Notes under the pieces: generated by a model
The model's input: the letters and a program-made list of their open reading frames with translations, nothing else
Told to the model about the DNA's origin: nothing
The model's database searches: none
Made by a program: the position numbers and the translations under genes
Shown: piece by piece, positions 11,802 to 17,701 of the stretch
Layout of the letters: each line of letters starts with the position of its first letter
Numbering within the stretch: the first letter of the stretch is position 1
Virus record (IMG/VR): IMGVR_UViG_3300044613_001899
Coordinates: 1-25,595 of that record
Direction: 5' to 3' (one strand)
Length of the DNA: 25,595 nt
DNA from: a virus

Positions 11802-11958
11802 AATGAGGCGCACGGAACAGAAGGATGGCGAGACCGTAGCCGACATGCTGCGGCGCGAAGACATCGAAGACAGCGCCGTGTATCTGTTCCACGGGCACCC
11901 GCTGATGCAGGGCGAGGAGCCGCAGGAATACGAGCAGGCATGGCTGAACGCGGCATGA
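11731..11958 (+). CDS. Cassette gene: small phage-type hypothetical
   Basis: 75 residues with an excellent AAGGAG before the ATG. MSNKFTAIYTDSWMSGSHRM, LPKMRRTEQKDGETVADMLR, SAVYLFHGHPLMQGE: a pattern seen in short phage proteins of unknown role. The length is as expected. It overlaps the gene before it by 71 bases in another frame. The attC of the next cassette starts ten bases after its stop. Confidence 0.7.
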   Translation: MSNKFTAIYTDSWMSGSHRMTLPKMRRTEQKDGETVADMLRREDIEDSAVYLFHGHPLMQGEEPQEYEQAWLNAA

Positions 11959-11967
11959 TGGGAAAGA

Positions 11968-12038
11968 GGGCTAACGCAAAAAGTCAGGCGACTGACGCGG
12001 CTTTATCGCGGCAGGTCGCCTGCACTGACGGGTTAGCG
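11968..12038 (-). other. attC-like site C1-a (71 bases)
   Basis: Sense strand: GGGCTAAC, AGTCAGGCGAC, loop with GCGG...CGC, GTCGCCTGCACT, GTTAGCGG. Arms pair perfectly except for one extra G on the second arm (AGT-CAGGCGAC versus GTCGCCTG-C-ACT). The reverse complement is therefore the canonical attC orientation. Confidence 0.85.
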
Positions 12039-12057
12039 GTTTTTAGGAGCGAGAACG

Positions 12058-12291
12058 ATGGATTTCTTTTGCAGAAGAACACTTGAAGATGATGGACGCC
12101 GCGAGCAGCCGATGCCCGACCGACTGGCTGACATGGAGGCGGCCGGACACAGGCTGGCGCTTGAGCTTGAGTGCCTGCTGATGGACACACAAGACCTGCC
12201 GATACAAAGCCGCTGGTGGAGCACAGCGCTTGATGCTGTAAGCGAGTGGCAAAAATTGTTCCCGTACAACGGGCCGAGATTGGGGGACTGA
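12058..12291 (+). CDS. Cassette gene: small hypothetical protein
   Basis: 77 residues; AGGAG before the ATG, a few bases inside the cassette. MDFFCRRTLEDDGRREQPMP, then a helical middle (RLADMEAAGHRLALELECLL) and WWSTALDAVSEWQKLFPYNG. The C-terminal part is typical of phage proteins ending in helices with conserved Trp. It precedes the PAPS-reductase-like gene by one base and is probably translated with it. Function unknown. Confidence 0.65.
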   Translation: MDFFCRRTLEDDGRREQPMPDRLADMEAAGHRLALELECLLMDTQDLPIQSRWWSTALDAVSEWQKLFPYNGPRLGD

Positions 12292-12292
12292 A

Positions 12293-13036
12293 GTGGACTA
12301 TGTAATTTCAGCAAGCTACGGCAACGACTCGATGGCGATGATTCGATGGGCCTACGAGCGCGAGCTAAAGAATGTGGTGGTGGCCTACTGCGACACCGGC
12401 TGGGCTGCGCCGGGATGGTGGCAAAAAGTCGGCGCTGGCGAGACGGCGGCAAAGGCGATGGGGTTTGAGGTTGTGCAGTTAAAGAGCCTTGGAATGCCTG
12501 AACTGGTGAGGACGAAGCGCGGATTCCCCGGCAACGGAAAGCAGCAGTTTTGCACCATGCACTTAAAGGGCGTGCCGTTTCTGCAATGGATTGATGAGGC
12601 AGACCCCGATTGCAAAGCAATGGTGATGGTAGGCAAACGCCGCGAAGAAAGCCCAGCGAGAGCGAACACCCAGGAATTTGTTTATAACTCGGAGTACCAC
12701 GGAGGCCGGACGCTCTGGCACCCGCTGTACCTGCACACCGAAGCCGAGCGCGATGCGCTTTTGCAGCGGGCCGGGATTGAGAAACTGCCGCACCGAAGCA
12801 AGGAATGTAGCCCTTGCGTGAACGCGAACCGTGGCGACTTCCTCCGGCTGACACCCGGAGAGATTGAGCGGGTGAATGATCTTGAGGTTGAGATTGGACG
12901 CCCGATGTTTCGCGCCAAGCGGTTCGGGGCGATGGGGATTCACGGCGTAATGGTTTGGGCCAAAGAAGGCCGCGACCGTGGAGATTTTGAGGACGAAGAG
13001 GAATCCTGCTCCGGGCTGTTCGGGTGCGGGACATGA
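12293..13036 (+). CDS. Cassette gene: PAPS reductase-like / alpha-hydrolase ATPase
   Basis: 247 residues from a GTG one base after the previous stop. The N-terminus VISASYGNDSMAMIRWAYER contains the SxGNDS loop of N-type ATP pyrophosphatases (PAPS reductase/CysH, DndC). It continues with VVVAYCDTGWAAPGWW and CTMHLKGVPF. Cysteines in HRSKECSPCVNANRGDFLRL could hold a cluster or zinc; a C-terminal tail ends CSGLFGCGT. Phage relatives are numerous, but substrates are unknown; phosphorothioation- or base-modification-type chemistry is possible. With the neighbouring DNA methyltransferase cassette it suggests DNA modification against restriction, by inference. Confidence 0.8.
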   Translation: MDYVISASYGNDSMAMIRWAYERELKNVVVAYCDTGWAAPGWWQKVGAGETAAKAMGFEVVQLKSLGMPELVRTKRGFPGNGKQQFCTMHLKGVPFLQWIDEADPDCKAMVMVGKRREESPARANTQEFVYNSEYHGGRTLWHPLYLHTEAERDALLQRAGIEKLPHRSKECSPCVNANRGDFLRLTPGEIERVNDLEVEIGRPMFRAKRFGAMGIHGVMVWAKEGRDRGDFEDEEESCSGLFGCGT

Positions 13037-13108
13037 CCGCTAACGCCTAGCTAACCGGCGCGGGCGGCTTTATCGCCTGCGTCCGGGTTGAGCGACGTGT
13101 TAGCAGGC
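13037..13108 (-). other. attC-like site C1-b (72 bases)
   Basis: Sense strand: CCGCTAAC, GCTAACCGG, GCG-rich stem-loop, CCGGGTTGAGC, GTTAGCAGGC. The second arm carries extra bases (GCTCAACCCGG against GCTAACCGG). The R' end GTTAGCAGGCAAA recurs, inverted, at the end of this cassette (up to 13883), the longest such match in the window. Confidence 0.85.
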
Positions 13109-13124
13109 AAACGAAAGGATGATG

Positions 13125-13889
13125 ATGGCTGAGAAAGTGACAATCGGGAATTGCGAACTTTGGCACGGCGACTGTTTGGAGATACTGCCGACCATGCACA
13201 AGGGCGATGCCGACATGCTGCTGACCGACCCGCCCTATGGTGTGGCGTTTGTTGGCCGCGCTGGAGTGCATGAGGTTCTGCAAAACGACCACAAGGGGTT
13301 TGATGTTGCGCCGTACATTGACGCGGCACTGAAGGTCTTGCGGCGCGGCAGGCACGTTTATGTCTTTGGGCCGCTGGACGTTGCGAAGCACGCGCTTTGC
13401 TCTGAGATTGAACTGATTTGGGACAAGGAAATGTTTGGCCTTGGGAATCTCGAAATACCGTGGGGGCCGCAGCATGAGCGCATTACGTTCGCCATCCACG
13501 AAATAAGCAAGGCGAACCGCGACAAGGGGTTTGGTTCTTTGGCCGCAAGGCTTCGCCGTGGCAGCGTGTTGCGGAGCCTGCGCCCACACAGCGGGCGGGC
13601 GAAGTTCCACCCGACAGAAAAGCCGCTGGACATTCTGGCGCAGATGATCGAGAGCAGCACCACGATGGGCGAGACTGTTCTTGACCCGTTCATGGGGAGC
13701 GGCAGCACACTGGTTGCGGCAGTTCTTGAGCGGCGCAAGGCGATAGGGATTGAGATTGACCGGAAGCACTTTGACACGGCTTGCCGCCGAGTTGAGGAAG
13801 CGCAAAAGCAGGACTGCATGTTTTTCACAGAAGTCGGCGCTGGCGATACGGCGGTGCAGGGCGACATGCTTTTGCCTGCTAACGTGTGA
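13125..13889 (+). CDS. Cassette gene: N4/N6 DNA methyltransferase
   Basis: 254 residues from the third of three adjacent ATGs (13125), which is best spaced from AAAGG; 13119 is possible. Motif order is beta-class: IV DPPYGV (35-40) near the N-terminus, then HPTEKP (162-167) and motif I DPFMGSGST (187-195) near the C-terminus. It methylates adenine-N6 or cytosine-N4 in DNA. There is no nuclease partner, so it is probably a solitary methyltransferase shielding phage DNA. The last residues PANV and TGA come from the cassette/phage junction (CTAACGTGTGA). Confidence 0.92.
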   Translation: MAEKVTIGNCELWHGDCLEILPTMHKGDADMLLTDPPYGVAFVGRAGVHEVLQNDHKGFDVAPYIDAALKVLRRGRHVYVFGPLDVAKHALCSEIELIWDKEMFGLGNLEIPWGPQHERITFAIHEISKANRDKGFGSLAARLRRGSVLRSLRPHSGRAKFHPTEKPLDILAQMIESSTTMGETVLDPFMGSGSTLVAAVLERRKAIGIEIDRKHFDTACRRVEEAQKQDCMFFTEVGAGDTAVQGDMLLPANV

Positions 13890-13899
13890 TATACATCAC
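13886..13899. promoter_or_regulatory. Palindrome at the right edge of array C1
   Basis: GTGAT and ATCAC separated by ATAC directly follow the terminal CTAACG of array C1 and precede the ERF operon. It could be an operator or the C1 counterpart of the attI-like site. It does not match the 17-base core at the other arrays. Confidence 0.35.
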
Positions 13900-13939
13900 G
13901 CAATAAATTTGTAAATTAACTTGACTTGGAGAATATTAC

Positions 13940-14143
13940 GTGCCTACAATACCGGCAGACATAAGAATAAGCGTTAAACGCAAAGACAAAGCTACCCGTA
14001 AAATAGAACTCGTAGGGATACCTTTCTCGCAAAAGTTCTGGATCAGGATTGATGGTAAGAAGTCTCAGAAAACGGAAGCTGTATCGCTAACAGAAGTCAC
14101 TCACAAACTTCGTCAATGGCTATGCCAGGGGGTAAAGAAATAA
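13940..14143 (+). CDS. Small hypothetical protein before ERF
   Basis: 67 residues from a GTG, with GGAG nine bases upstream. It reads PTIPADIRISVKRKDKATRK then WIRIDGKKSQKTEAVSLTEV, a basic beta-rich small protein with LRQWLCQGVKK at the end. The stop overlaps the next start (TAATG). It belongs to the phage recombination operon by position. No family recognised. Confidence 0.65.
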   Translation: MPTIPADIRISVKRKDKATRKIELVGIPFSQKFWIRIDGKKSQKTEAVSLTEVTHKLRQWLCQGVKK

Positions 14144-14346
14144 TGGAACCGTTCGACATGGAACACATCATGGATGAGGCTGATTACAACGCCAGAATGC
14201 AACAGGAATCCGAGGCCGAACTTCACTTCGCCCTGCTGGATGCCATCGAACAAGCTAAACAGATTGGACTGCCGAAAGACTTGGTTCTCTTGTTGTGCTA
14301 CGCAACCGGGGTGAATTCGGATAACTTCTACAAGGAAGAAGCATGA
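14143..14346 (+). CDS. Small acidic hypothetical protein
   Basis: 67 residues from the ATG at 14143, sharing a base with the previous stop and preceded by AGGGGGT. MEPFDMEHIMDEADYNARMQ is strongly acidic; the rest (ALLDAIEQAKQIGLPKDLVL) is helical. It overlaps the ERF start by ATGA, indicating coupling. Small acidic proteins upstream of erf are common in phages but have no known role. Confidence 0.65.
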   Translation: MEPFDMEHIMDEADYNARMQQESEAELHFALLDAIEQAKQIGLPKDLVLLLCYATGVNSDNFYKEEA

Positions 14347-15029
14347 AACAGATCGCAGCAGCATTGGTTAATGCACAGCGTAACTTTGCGCCGGCATTGA
14401 AGGAAAGTCTTAACCCGCATTTCCGGTCAAAGTATGTTGATCTTGCTGGATGCGTTGAAGCGGTGATTGACGCCCTTAACACAAGTGGTATTTTCCTGAT
14501 GCAAGGAACCCATGAGTGTCCTGATGGGGTTATCGTGGAAACTTTGTTCATCCATGAATCCGGCGAACAGATTACAGCCGGGAAATTGCACGTCCCAGCA
14601 TCTAAACAAGACGCACAGGGATATGGCTCGGCATTGACCTACGCTCGACGCTATAGCCTCATGGCGGCTTGTGGGATCGCTCCTGAAGATGATGACGGTA
14701 ACGCAGCTTCAAAGAAGTCTGCTAACAAGAACGTACCGATCAAAGCGGCTACCACTGATATTCCTGTAAATCCAGAAGATGAAGAATATCTGAAAGAACT
14801 GGCCGCTTCGCTGGTTGAAGATATTGAAGTCGCTGGAAATGTGAATCTCGCCTTCAGCAAGATGGAAGATGCGAAACTCGATTCAGATCAAAAGCTAATC
14901 CTGTGGAACATTTTGCAACCAAACTCGAAAACACGATCGGCCCTGAAGAAAGAAGGCGAGGCACGAAGGGCAGCACATCAAGCAGCAGTCAAAGCGGCTG
15001 CTACCAATAACACATCAGGAGCAGCATAA
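14343..15029 (+). CDS. erf: ERF-family single-strand annealing protein
   Basis: 228 residues. The ERF signature is clear: [40 protein letters not shown], and [20 protein letters not shown] followed by [18 protein letters not shown] proteins form rings that anneal complementary single strands, as in phage P22 circularisation and recombination. The C-terminal 90 residues are helical, variable and alanine/lysine rich. SSB follows directly, as is usual for an annealase/SSB pair; NinB and NinG complete the pathway. Confidence 0.93.
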   Translation: MKQIAAALVNAQRNFAPALKESLNPHFRSKYVDLAGCVEAVIDALNTSGIFLMQGTHECPDGVIVETLFIHESGEQITAGKLHVPASKQDAQGYGSALTYARRYSLMAACGIAPEDDDGNAASKKSANKNVPIKAATTDIPVNPEDEEYLKELAASLVEDIEVAGNVNLAFSKMEDAKLDSDQKLILWNILQPNSKTRSALKKEGEARRAAHQAAVKAAATNNTSGAA

Positions 15030-15031
15030 TC

Positions 15032-15460
15032 ATGGCATCTGTAAATAAAGCAATCATCGTCGGATCGCTCGGCAAAGACCCTGATATTCGCTACACAGCA
15101 GACGGCAGCGCAATTGCCAACATTTCTGTTGCAACTTCCGAATCATGGAAAGACAAGGCGAGTGGAGAAAAGAAGGAACAGACAGAATGGCACCGCGTCA
15201 GCTTTTTCGGAAAGCTCGCAGAAGTCTGCGGGCAATATCTGAAAAAAGGGTCACTGGTCTATATCGAAGGTTCTATCCACACTCGAAAGTGGAAAGACAA
15301 GGAGGGCCAGGATCGCTATACCACCGAGATTCGTGGAGACAAGATGCAAATGCTTGGCGGGAAGGGTGGAACTCGGGAAGAACCAGCGGAACCGGAACAG
15401 CATGATAATAAGCCTTCCTCTGGTGGATTCAATGATTTCGAGAACGACATTCCCTTCTGA
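15032..15460 (+). CDS. ssb: Single-stranded DNA-binding protein
   Basis: 142 residues. OB-fold [82 protein letters not shown] short disordered linker leads to the acidic tip ENDIPF, which recruits host and phage partners. Two bases after ERF, hence co-translated. It is the last backbone gene before array C2. Confidence 0.95.
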   Translation: MASVNKAIIVGSLGKDPDIRYTADGSAIANISVATSESWKDKASGEKKEQTEWHRVSFFGKLAEVCGQYLKKGSLVYIEGSIHTRKWKDKEGQDRYTTEIRGDKMQMLGGKGGTREEPAEPEQHDNKPSSGGFNDFENDIPF

Positions 15461-15495
15461 CATTGCCCGTTGTGTATCTGGTCATGCTTATTTGG

Positions 15496-15557
15496 GATAA
15501 CGTGGAGTTCAGCGGGGCGCAGCGCAGCGGAGCGTCCGCTGGAACGCAGGGTTAGAC
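15496..15557 (-). other. attC-like site C2-0 (62 bases)
   Basis: Sense strand: GATAAC, GTTCAGCGG, loop, CCGCTGGAAC, GTTAGAC. Perfect pairing with one extra G on the second arm. The first core GATAAC belongs to the phage flank, so this is the upstream edge of array C2. Confidence 0.85.
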
Positions 15558-15575
15558 AACATTTTGGAGAACAGC

Positions 15576-15974
15576 ATGAAATGGTGGAGAGTGTTTTTTA
15601 AGGGCGGAGATGAGGATAGGCCGCATGAGGAAGTGTTCGGCGTAAAGGCTGAAGATATTGATGGCGCAAGAGCGCAGGCTCTAAAAGAAATGCGGGAAGA
15701 ATTCATGATTCGCTACCCCGAAATTTACCGAATCGAAGAAAACGGCGATGACATCGTGACCGACAACATGACCGACGAAGACTTTGCAGCAGCGGTTGAG
15801 GCGACATGCAGCCCGACCGCCAAAGAGTTGGACAGGCTTCGCGCCATCGAAGCGGCGGCACGAAATCTGATAGCAGTAAAGGGACGACACCATTCAGAGA
15901 TTGCAATGTGCCGGCTCATTGAGGCATTGACGCACAACGCAGAAATAACCGGCCGCGCCAGCGGTCCGGGTTGA
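15576..15974 (+). CDS. Cassette gene: phage-type hypothetical protein
   Basis: 132 residues from the ATG at 15576, with GGAG nine bases upstream. N-terminal MKWWRVFFKGGDEDRPHEEV is a small beta unit with FGVKAEDIDGARAQALKEM; a middle part is acidic. The C-terminal LDRLRAIEAAARNLIAVKGR then HHSEIAMCRLIEAL is a helical module seen in many phage proteins. The last 14 codons and the stop are inside the next attC, so the tail EITGRASGPG is attC-encoded. Confidence 0.72.
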   Translation: MKWWRVFFKGGDEDRPHEEVFGVKAEDIDGARAQALKEMREEFMIRYPEIYRIEENGDDIVTDNMTDEDFAAAVEATCSPTAKELDRLRAIEAAARNLIAVKGRHHSEIAMCRLIEALTHNAEITGRASGPG

Positions 15975-15988
15975 TTGACGGGTTAGCA
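15932..15988 (-). other. attC-like site C2-1 (57 bases)
   Basis: Sense strand: GCACAAC, AATAACCGG, short loop, CCGGGTTGATT, GTTAGCA. The second arm has extra bases (AATCAACCCGG against AATAACCGG). Shortest attC here; it overlaps the end of the preceding gene. Confidence 0.8.
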
Positions 15989-16028
15989 GCCCGCCCGTTG
16001 AAGGCGCTGCGATTTTGGAGAACCACAG

Positions 16029-16367
16029 ATGCGAATTCATACCGACCACAACGGCGTTGCCGTGAATGCCATTTCCTCCCTGAGCGACGGCACCAACGTC
16101 GAAGGCCACCACTACCAAGTCCTTGCCGGACCGAAGATGCTGACTGTTGAATTTCAGATTGGCGGCGTTGCCGACAACGGCGTCAATGGCGTGACCAACG
16201 AAGCGTTGCTGGCGATCTTGATTCACCGGACGAAGTTTCTCGACAGCAAGTTCGGGTGCGACGAGAACAAGCGGGCCATCCAACACATGGAAGATGCGTT
16301 GTGCAACCTTGAAGTGCGATCGGCGCGGCGGATCGTTCGTGGCGTTGAAGGCAAGGAACTGGCGTAA
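16029..16367 (+). CDS. Cassette gene: probable Acb2/Tad1-type protein
   Basis: 112 residues; GGAG before the ATG. The N-terminal half is beta-rich (HHYQVLAGPKMLTVEFQIGG), followed by NGVNGVTNEALLAILIHRTK. The C-terminal half is a helical hairpin: GCDENKRAIQHMEDALCNLE then RSARRIVRGVEGKELA. This matches, as I recall it, the ENxxAIxxLxxAL...R.RGVEG pattern of phage proteins annotated with an Acb2/Tad1 domain, which sequester cyclic nucleotide signals of CBASS or Thoeris defence. The assignment is from memory and needs a profile search; the sponge activity is inference. Confidence 0.55.
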   Translation: MRIHTDHNGVAVNAISSLSDGTNVEGHHYQVLAGPKMLTVEFQIGGVADNGVNGVTNEALLAILIHRTKFLDSKFGCDENKRAIQHMEDALCNLEVRSARRIVRGVEGKELA

Positions 16368-16394
16368 CACTGGCTGCCGGTGCAAGTTTGGGCC

Positions 16395-16503
16395 GGCTGC
16401 TAACGTAGAGTTGAGCGCCGGGGAACGGCGCGAGGATAAACTATGATCGAAGAGAAAAACGACCACGCCGTTACCCGTGCGCTCGAACGCCGGGTTATGC
16501 CCC
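16395..16503 (-). other. Long attC-like site containing a gene start (109 bases)
   Basis: Sense strand: GGCTGCTAAC, GTTGAGCGCCGGGGAACGG, a loop of about 45 bases, then CCGTTACCCGTGCGCTCGAA and GTTATGC. The arms pair GTT-GAGCGC-CGGG-AACGG with three extra bases on the second arm. The loop contains GAGGA and the ATG of the next gene; the second arm is coding. Confidence 0.75.
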
Positions 16504-16997
16504 TGCCTCCGGTTTTGGATGTGTGTTGTGGGCCGCGTGGAATGTGGTTCAACAAGGCCGACAAAAGAGCGATGTTTGTAGATAGGCGAAGAGAGACTCA
16601 TATTTTTGACCATCCAAGCGGGTATCGTACCGATGTCATAGACCCTGACGAATTGGCGGATTTTACAAATCTACCATTCCCTGATGAAGTATTTTGGCTT
16701 GTGGTGATGGATCCGCCACATATAACACAGACTGCAAACACGGGACGCATAGTTAAACGCTACGGAATGTTAGAAGGTGATTGGCGCGAGATGTTGCGTG
16801 TCGGTTTTTTAGAGTGCTTTCGAGTACTGAAGCCAAACGGAACTTTCATATTCAAATGGAATGAGTGCCGCATACCTATCAAAGAGATTTTGCCATTAGC
16901 ACCGTTCCCGCCTCTGTTTGGGCATAAATCAGGGAAAGCAATGCAAACGCATTGGGTTACTTTCATGAAGCCCGGTGAAGATGATGATGGGGCATAA
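16443..16997 (+). CDS. Cassette gene: DVCC/DPPH methyltransferase-fold protein
   Basis: 184 residues. PPVLDVCCGPRGMWFNK is a motif I variant; AMFVDRRRETHIF follows; VFWLVVMDPPHITQTAN gives DPPH; RYGMLEGDWREMLRVGFLEC and FRVLKPNGTFIFKWNE complete the class I methyltransferase core. It is homologous in design to the protein at 8153-8938 and shorter at the C-terminus. Target unknown; DPPH suggests nucleic acid. The start at 16443 has GAGGA at good spacing and lies in the attC loop. An ATG inside the R' box (16496, MPLPPVLDV) is possible but lacks a site. The stop is part of GCATAAC. Confidence 0.75.
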   Translation: MIEEKNDHAVTRALERRVMPLPPVLDVCCGPRGMWFNKADKRAMFVDRRRETHIFDHPSGYRTDVIDPDELADFTNLPFPDEVFWLVVMDPPHITQTANTGRIVKRYGMLEGDWREMLRVGFLECFRVLKPNGTFIFKWNECRIPIKEILPLAPFPPLFGHKSGKAMQTHWVTFMKPGEDDDGA

Positions 16998-17055
16998 CGC
17001 CAAGGTAAGCGGCGGCGGTGCTTTTCCGCCGTCCGCTTGACCGACGTGTTAGGTG
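16992..17055 (-). other. attC-like site C2-3 (64 bases)
   Basis: Sense strand: GCATAAC, GGTAAGCGG, GGCGG...CCGCC stem, CCGCTTGACC, GTTAGGTGA. One extra G on the second arm. Its reverse complement (TAACACG, GGTCAAGCGG, CCGCTTACC, GTTATGC) reads like a standard proteobacterial attC. Confidence 0.88.
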
Positions 17056-17061
17056 ACGGCA

Positions 17062-17463
17062 ATGGCATACGCGAACAAGGACGACTACAAGAAGTGGTAC
17101 ATGGCGAACCGAGAGCGTTTGATTGCGAAGGCGCGGGCCGCAGAGTTGGCGAACCCAGAGAAAGCCGCACAGAAGAAACGCGAGTATTTGGAACGCCACC
17201 CGGACAAGCGCAAGGAAACAAACCGCCGTTATATGAAGAAGCCGGAAGTGATGGCAAAGCAGCGCGAACTAAGAGCAACACCAGAACGCAGGGCGAAAGC
17301 AAAGCAGTTGCGCGAACACTATCGGGACACGCTACACGATTGTTTTGTGCGCCGATGCTTGGCGCAGCACTTGAAGATCAAGGGCAGCGAGATACCGCAA
17401 ACGCTGGTTGATGCACACCGAGAACTGATGAGACTGAAAAGGGCACTGAATGAAAAACTGTGA
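17062..17463 (+). CDS. Cassette gene: basic coiled-coil hypothetical protein
   Basis: 133 residues from the ATG at 17062; AGGTGA within the R' box acts as Shine-Dalgarno. The first 90 residues are Lys/Arg/Glu-rich repeats (YKKWYMANRERLIAKARAAE, KKREYLERHPDKRKETNRRY) resembling the basic arms in front of HNH domains, but no HNH core follows. The C-terminus has HDCFVRRCLAQHLKIKGSEI then PQTLVDAHRELMRLKRAL, a module frequent in phage proteins. A nucleic-acid-binding role is likely but inferred. Confidence 0.72.
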   Translation: MAYANKDDYKKWYMANRERLIAKARAAELANPEKAAQKKREYLERHPDKRKETNRRYMKKPEVMAKQRELRATPERRAKAKQLREHYRDTLHDCFVRRCLAQHLKIKGSEIPQTLVDAHRELMRLKRALNEKL

Positions 17464-17701
17464 CGAACTACGGGCAGAACTTGCCATGACTTTCGAGAGA
17501 TTGAAGGCGGGAGAAATAAAACCAGGTGAAGCCGCTGAACTAGCCAACTTGGCCGGGAAGATGATCGGTAGCGCAAAGGTGCAGGTTGAGTATTACGCGC
17601 TGCGGAAAGAATCACCGCGCATCGAGTGGCTTGAGTCACCTAACGTAAGTTCTACAGCACCATCGCTGCATAACCTAGACACAAATCAAGGTAACTTGTA
17701 A
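17450..17701 (+). CDS. Cassette gene fused to phage-encoded tail peptide
   Basis: 83 residues. The cassette supplies about 62: MKNCDELRAELAMTFERLKA, GEIKPGEAAELANLAGKMIG, then KVQVEYYALRKESPRIEWLE. This is a helical pattern typical of small phage proteins. The cassette ends at GTCACCTAA/C without a stop. The frame runs through the attI-like site and ends PNVSSTAPSLHNLDTNQGNL in the leader. It overlaps the previous gene by 14 bases in the same cassette. Function unknown. Confidence 0.7.
   Translation: MKNCDELRAELAMTFERLKAGEIKPGEAAELANLAGKMIGSAKVQVEYYALRKESPRIEWLESPNVSSTAPSLHNLDTNQGNL
17640..17674 (-). other. attI-like recombination site C
   Basis: On the minus strand: GTTATGCAGC (17674-17665), then GTGCTGTAGAACTTACG and TTAGGT; crossover inferred between 17643 and 17644. 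Matches site B, including the GTTATGCAGC box and spacing. Located at the 3' end of array C2. Confidence 0.65.

Larger units (their letters stand above)
11386..13882 (-). mobile_element. Integron-type cassette array C1 (three cassettes)
   Basis: Begins at GATAA/CG (11381-11386) and ends at CTAA/CG (13880-13883). The last cassette has 13 complementary end bases (GTTAGCAGGCAAA) and the middle one nine; the first has a degenerate long attC. The right flank differs from the attI-like sites of the other arrays. Joining the flanks gives ATGAGGGATAACGTGTGA, so no phage gene is broken. Confidence 0.65.
15501..17643 (-). mobile_element. Integron-type cassette array C2 (four cassettes, five genes)
   Basis: Bounded by GATAA/CG (15500-15501) and CTAA/CG (17643-17644). 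All genes are on the plus strand, downstream of ssb. Three of four cassettes have ten complementary end bases (GTTAGCAGCC, GTTATGCCCC, GTTAGGTGAC). Joining the flanks gives a small frame MLIWDNVSSTAPSLHNL that continues into the leader. Confidence 0.78.

Noticed and set aside
10428-11974. Cassette from GTTAGCCC (10428) to GGGCTAAC (11974)
   Set aside because: The eight-base match is short, no attC arms can be folded at 10340-10436, and 11386 is a better array start.
12033-13805. Long minus-strand open frames (333 and 252 codons) across array C1
   Set aside because: They are low-complexity shadows of GC-rich genes; the plus-strand frames carry clear enzyme motifs and ribosome sites.
4987-17055. 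CRISPR array, suggested by recurring hairpins
   Set aside because: Repeats are not identical, are hundreds of bases apart and separate genes rather than spacers.
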